64,000 nucleotides of DNA, from assembly GCA_963652365.1 (NCBI GenBank), contig CAVJTH010000005.1, forward strand, positions 32,546-96,545, in the 5' to 3' direction. The position numbers were made by a program, and so were the translations under genes. Positions 61,665-64,000 of the stretch are shown one piece after another (within the stretch, counting starts at the first letter, position 1; every line of letters begins with the position of its first letter). The notes under the pieces were generated by a model, which saw only the letters and a list, made by a program, of their open reading frames with translations, searched no databases and was not told the origin of the DNA. Source of the stretch: Hallerella sp963652365 (GTDB lineage Bacteria; Fibrobacterota; Fibrobacteria; Fibrobacterales; Fibrobacteraceae).

Positions 61665-62898
61665 TGTTGTCTTGAAAAATGTCCACCCCGTCGTGCGAGG
61701 CAAGCTGGAACCGGCGCAGGACGTCTCGATCGTGGATGGTGTCTGGCGGGATTCCGCACCGGAGGGAACCCGGACCATCGAAGGAAACGACGCCTTGCTT
61801 CTTCCCGGGCTTTTCGCTCTGGGGCTCGATTTCCAGGAACCTTCGCGCGACGATATCTACACGTATCGGGCGGGATTTCAGGCGATGCGCCGCGGCGGAT
61901 TCTTTGGAGGCCTTTACGAAAGCGCGGCGAATCCGGTTGACGGCATCTGGCGCCTGGTCGCGGAAAAGGCCGCTCTCGGAAAAGACGGTCTCGACATTCG
62001 GATCCTGGGCGCGATCAGCCAGGGCTACGAAGCGAAGGCTCTCGCCGAAATGCGCGAACTTGCCGACGGGGGAGTGGCGGGCTTTGGCGACGGAAACCGT
62101 TCCTTTGGGACGATGCGCTTCTTGCGGCTTGCGCTCGAATATGGCGCGATGACGGGAAAGAGGTTTTTCTTTCTCCCCTACGATTACTCTCTTGCCCATG
62201 GAGGCTTTGTACACGAGGGAAACTTTTCCGACAAGATCGGGATGAAGGGCGTTCCCGAACAGGCGGAGACGATTCCGCTCTTTGCGCTCCTCGAAATGGC
62301 GCGCTGGCTTGGTGTTCCGCTGCACATCAAGCAGGTGACGTCCAAGGCCGCCTTGGAATTGATCCGCCGCTACCGGAAAATGCATCTCGACGTGACGTGC
62401 GACGTCGATGTGCACCATCTGCTGTTTTTTGACGAGGACCTGAAAGGTCTCGATACGAATCTCAATCTGCATCCGCCTCTTCGCGCTTCCAAGGACCGGG
62501 TCGCCCTGTGGGACGCCCTGTCCGACGAAACGGTCTCTGCGGTGAGCTTCAACCATTTTCCCGTGCACCGTGAAGACAAGGAAGTGAATTTCGAAGCGGC
62601 CGTTCCAGGAGCCGTCTCGCTCGAAATCGCGCTGCCGATAATCTGGAACCGACTTTCCGAAAGGTTAGGAATTTCGCGCGCGCTGGATCTCCTTTCGAAA
62701 AATCCGGCGAAAATCGCGGGTGCGGAACCTCCATGCCTGGAACAAGGCGGCAAGGTCTCCGCGGTCCTTTTCGATCCGAAGGGGCGGACTCTTGTCGAAC
62801 CGGGAACGTTTGCCGGGGGAGTCGAGAATTCGCCGTTCCTCGGACTGGAACTTTCGGGGCGTATCCTGGGCTCCTACATCGCGGGGAAGTGGAGGTAG
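61657..62898 (+). CDS. Dihydroorotase-like pseudoenzyme (PyrC'/PyrX type)
   Basis: A 413-residue dihydroorotase-fold protein in the pyr operon. The family layout is clear (LLLPGLFALGLDFQEP, DVDVHHLLFFDED, NLHPPLRASKDRVALWDAL, FEAAVPGAVSLEIALP), but key residues are gone: the first metal motif HxH reads Gly56-Leu-Asp58, and the TDHAPH catalytic Asp region reads FNHFPVH, with Asn for Asp. It should be inactive. In some bacteria such partners hold the aspartate carbamoyltransferase in a complex; that role is inference. A true dihydroorotase would be elsewhere. It overlaps pyrB and the PilZ gene follows closely. Confidence 0.88.
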   Translation: MDNVVLKNVHPVVRGKLEPAQDVSIVDGVWRDSAPEGTRTIEGNDALLLPGLFALGLDFQEPSRDDIYTYRAGFQAMRRGGFFGGLYESAANPVDGIWRLVAEKAALGKDGLDIRILGAISQGYEAKALAEMRELADGGVAGFGDGNRSFGTMRFLRLALEYGAMTGKRFFFLPYDYSLAHGGFVHEGNFSDKIGMKGVPEQAETIPLFALLEMARWLGVPLHIKQVTSKAALELIRRYRKMHLDVTCDVDVHHLLFFDEDLKGLDTNLNLHPPLRASKDRVALWDALSDETVSAVSFNHFPVHREDKEVNFEAAVPGAVSLEIALPIIWNRLSERLGISRALDLLSKNPAKIAGAEPPCLEQGGKVSAVLFDPKGRTLVEPGTFAGGVENSPFLGLELSGRILGSYIAGKWR

Positions 62899-62899
62899 C

Positions 62900-63940
62900 T
62901 TGTTCTCGTTCGCCATTTCGGTGCAGACGCTCTTCCTTGCGCTCCTGGTCGCCACGCTTTTTCTCGTGCTGGTCGTCTTGACGGAAATCAGCCGGAGCAA
63001 TCGCCGGCGGGAAGTCGGAAAGATGTTCGCTTCGGACAAGTTCGACGAAAAGGTCGCGCAGTTTCACCTGTCTTATGCCGAACTGGCGATGCTCGAACGG
63101 CTGGTCCGTCAATCTTCGTTTTCCAACAAGGATTCGGTGCTGAATTCGCCTCTTCTTTTCGAAGAGGCGGTAAACGCAGTGTACAAATTAAATCGCGGCG
63201 TCGAGAAGATCGCGCCTGCCGATTGCGAGACCATCGGGAACCTTCGAAAAAAGCTGGGACATCTCGACAATGCATCGAAGTTCTCGTATATTTCCACGCG
63301 GCAGTTCGCTCCCGGAATGGACGTGACGCTTGTTCTGTCCGATCGTGGGCGCGAACGACCGCTTCATCGAAAAATCCTTTCGCTAAACGAACGTTTTTGG
63401 CGCGTCCCCGCCGAAGACGCGGAATTTCGCGACTGTCTCGGCCGGAAAATCAACGTTCGGTTCAACATTCCCGGCGAGGCCATCTACTCCGCAAGGGTGC
63501 GGGTCTTGAAAATCGATGATTCGGGGAACCTGGTTCTGGAACATTCGACAAAAATTCACAAGGAGCAGCTCCGTCGCTGGATTCGCATGGCCGTGCGATT
63601 TCCTGTGCACTTGCTGACAGGCGAACGGGAAATGGACGGCTTTCTGGTCGATCTTTCCGCGGGGGGCATTCTCCTTGCGCTTCCCGAACCCCTGAACGAG
63701 GGTGCGCTGGTCCACATTCGCTTTTTCTTGCCGGGCTTTGGCGAAGAATCGCTGGATGTTCGCATCTTGCGCGTGCTGCACAAGGGAGAACGGGACGAAA
63801 AGACGGGAGGAATCGACCACAGCGCATCCTTTATCGGAGAGTTCGGAGAAACCCAGGAACACGTTCTGCAGTATATTTTTCTGGAAAGGCGAAAGAACAG
63901 GTCCGAGCGGGGTGTTCAGAGCTTGGTCGGGAGAGCTTAG
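62900..63940 (+). CDS. PilZ-domain c-di-GMP receptor with membrane anchor
   Basis: About 346 residues from a TTG at 62900, fixed by GGAGG five bases upstream; other starts in the frame lie inside the previous gene. One membrane helix is at residues 9-30, followed by a helical region, then a YcgR-like N-domain (about 140-220) and a PilZ domain (about 225-330) with RRWIRMAVRFPV and DLSAGGILLA, the Rxxx-R and DxSxxG c-di-GMP motifs. The last residues are coded by the AGAGCTTAG repeat that ends the gene. Confidence 0.8.
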   Translation: MFSFAISVQTLFLALLVATLFLVLVVLTEISRSNRRREVGKMFASDKFDEKVAQFHLSYAELAMLERLVRQSSFSNKDSVLNSPLLFEEAVNAVYKLNRGVEKIAPADCETIGNLRKKLGHLDNASKFSYISTRQFAPGMDVTLVLSDRGRERPLHRKILSLNERFWRVPAEDAEFRDCLGRKINVRFNIPGEAIYSARVRVLKIDDSGNLVLEHSTKIHKEQLRRWIRMAVRFPVHLLTGEREMDGFLVDLSAGGILLALPEPLNEGALVHIRFFLPGFGEESLDVRILRVLHKGERDEKTGGIDHSASFIGEFGETQEHVLQYIFLERRKNRSERGVQSLVGRA

Positions 63941-64000
63941 GGCTTAGAGCCTATCCTTAAATAATCTTGAAATTCCCGGCGGTTGATTCTATATTTTGTC
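63941..64000 (+). other. Short end region with repeat words and a possible promoter
   Basis: Holds GGCTTAGAGCC of the dispersed repeat, and a TATATT at about 63991-63996, likely a -10 box for a gene beyond the window edge. No gene is seen here. Confidence 0.3.

Overview
The window looks like a chromosomal segment of a Fibrobacter-type bacterium (phylum Fibrobacterota). The reasons are a lipoprotein carrying the Fibrobacter succinogenes major paralogous domain (54782-55654), a secreted CE6-like acetyl xylan esterase with a CBM6-like module and a C-terminal sorting-type tail (44200-45705), many outer-membrane barrels and lipoproteins, and GC-rich housekeeping genes packed into tight operons with ATGA/GTGA overlaps. 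The backbone is broken by two more AT-rich accessory islands: a type I restriction-modification island (about 28.3-37.2 kb) and an McrBC island (about 56.0-59.2 kb).

Layout. 1-8.2 kb: end of rapA, proB, a convergent tyrosine recombinase, then an envelope operon (PorV-like barrel, STAS protein with a membrane tail, degenerate LytM protein, lipoprotein) running into pdxA and a NUDIX hydrolase. 8.2-11.4 kb (minus): PHP phosphoesterase, barrel protein, BamD. 11.4-18 kb (plus): two LptF/LptG permeases, GAF-GGDEF cyclase, sodium/solute symporter, tadA. 18-23.6 kb: a six-gene unit ending in a long-tailed MotA-like protein and an OmpA/MotB-like protein flanked by two unrecognised genes; this is the most interesting candidate system. 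23.6-26.6 kb: copper regulon csoR, anchored HMA protein and copA, with a clear palindromic operator. 26.6-37.2 kb (minus): argH, then hsdR, an Rpn-family nuclease, hsdS, an AAA/DUF4143 ATPase and hsdM. 37.3-42.1 kb: YciH/SUI1, tRNA-Asn, an MCE protein, FIST-GGDEF, argG. 42.2-51.1 kb: a frameshifted sugar transporter, GNAT, the esterase, TerC, radical SAM, MATE, proS. 51.1-55.7 kb: FKBP_N/thioredoxin lipoprotein, gatA, DUF4321, a repeat-rich spacer, the paralogous-domain lipoprotein. 55.7-59.5 kb: tRNA-Pro, mcrB, frameshifted mcrC, tRNA-Ala. 59.5-64 kb: cyclophilin, pyrR-pyrB, a dihydroorotase-like pseudoenzyme, a PilZ protein.

How genes work together. proB, argG and argH are amino-acid biosynthesis; pyrR, pyrB and the pseudo-dihydroorotase form a pyrimidine operon; BamD, the Lpt permeases, the barrels and the MCE protein serve the outer membrane; two GGDEF proteins and one PilZ protein point to c-di-GMP signalling. 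Several genes have a TATCTT/TATATT -10 box ending about 7-9 bases before the ATG and no Shine-Dalgarno, which suggests leaderless mRNAs. All family assignments come from reading motifs by eye; no database search was run.
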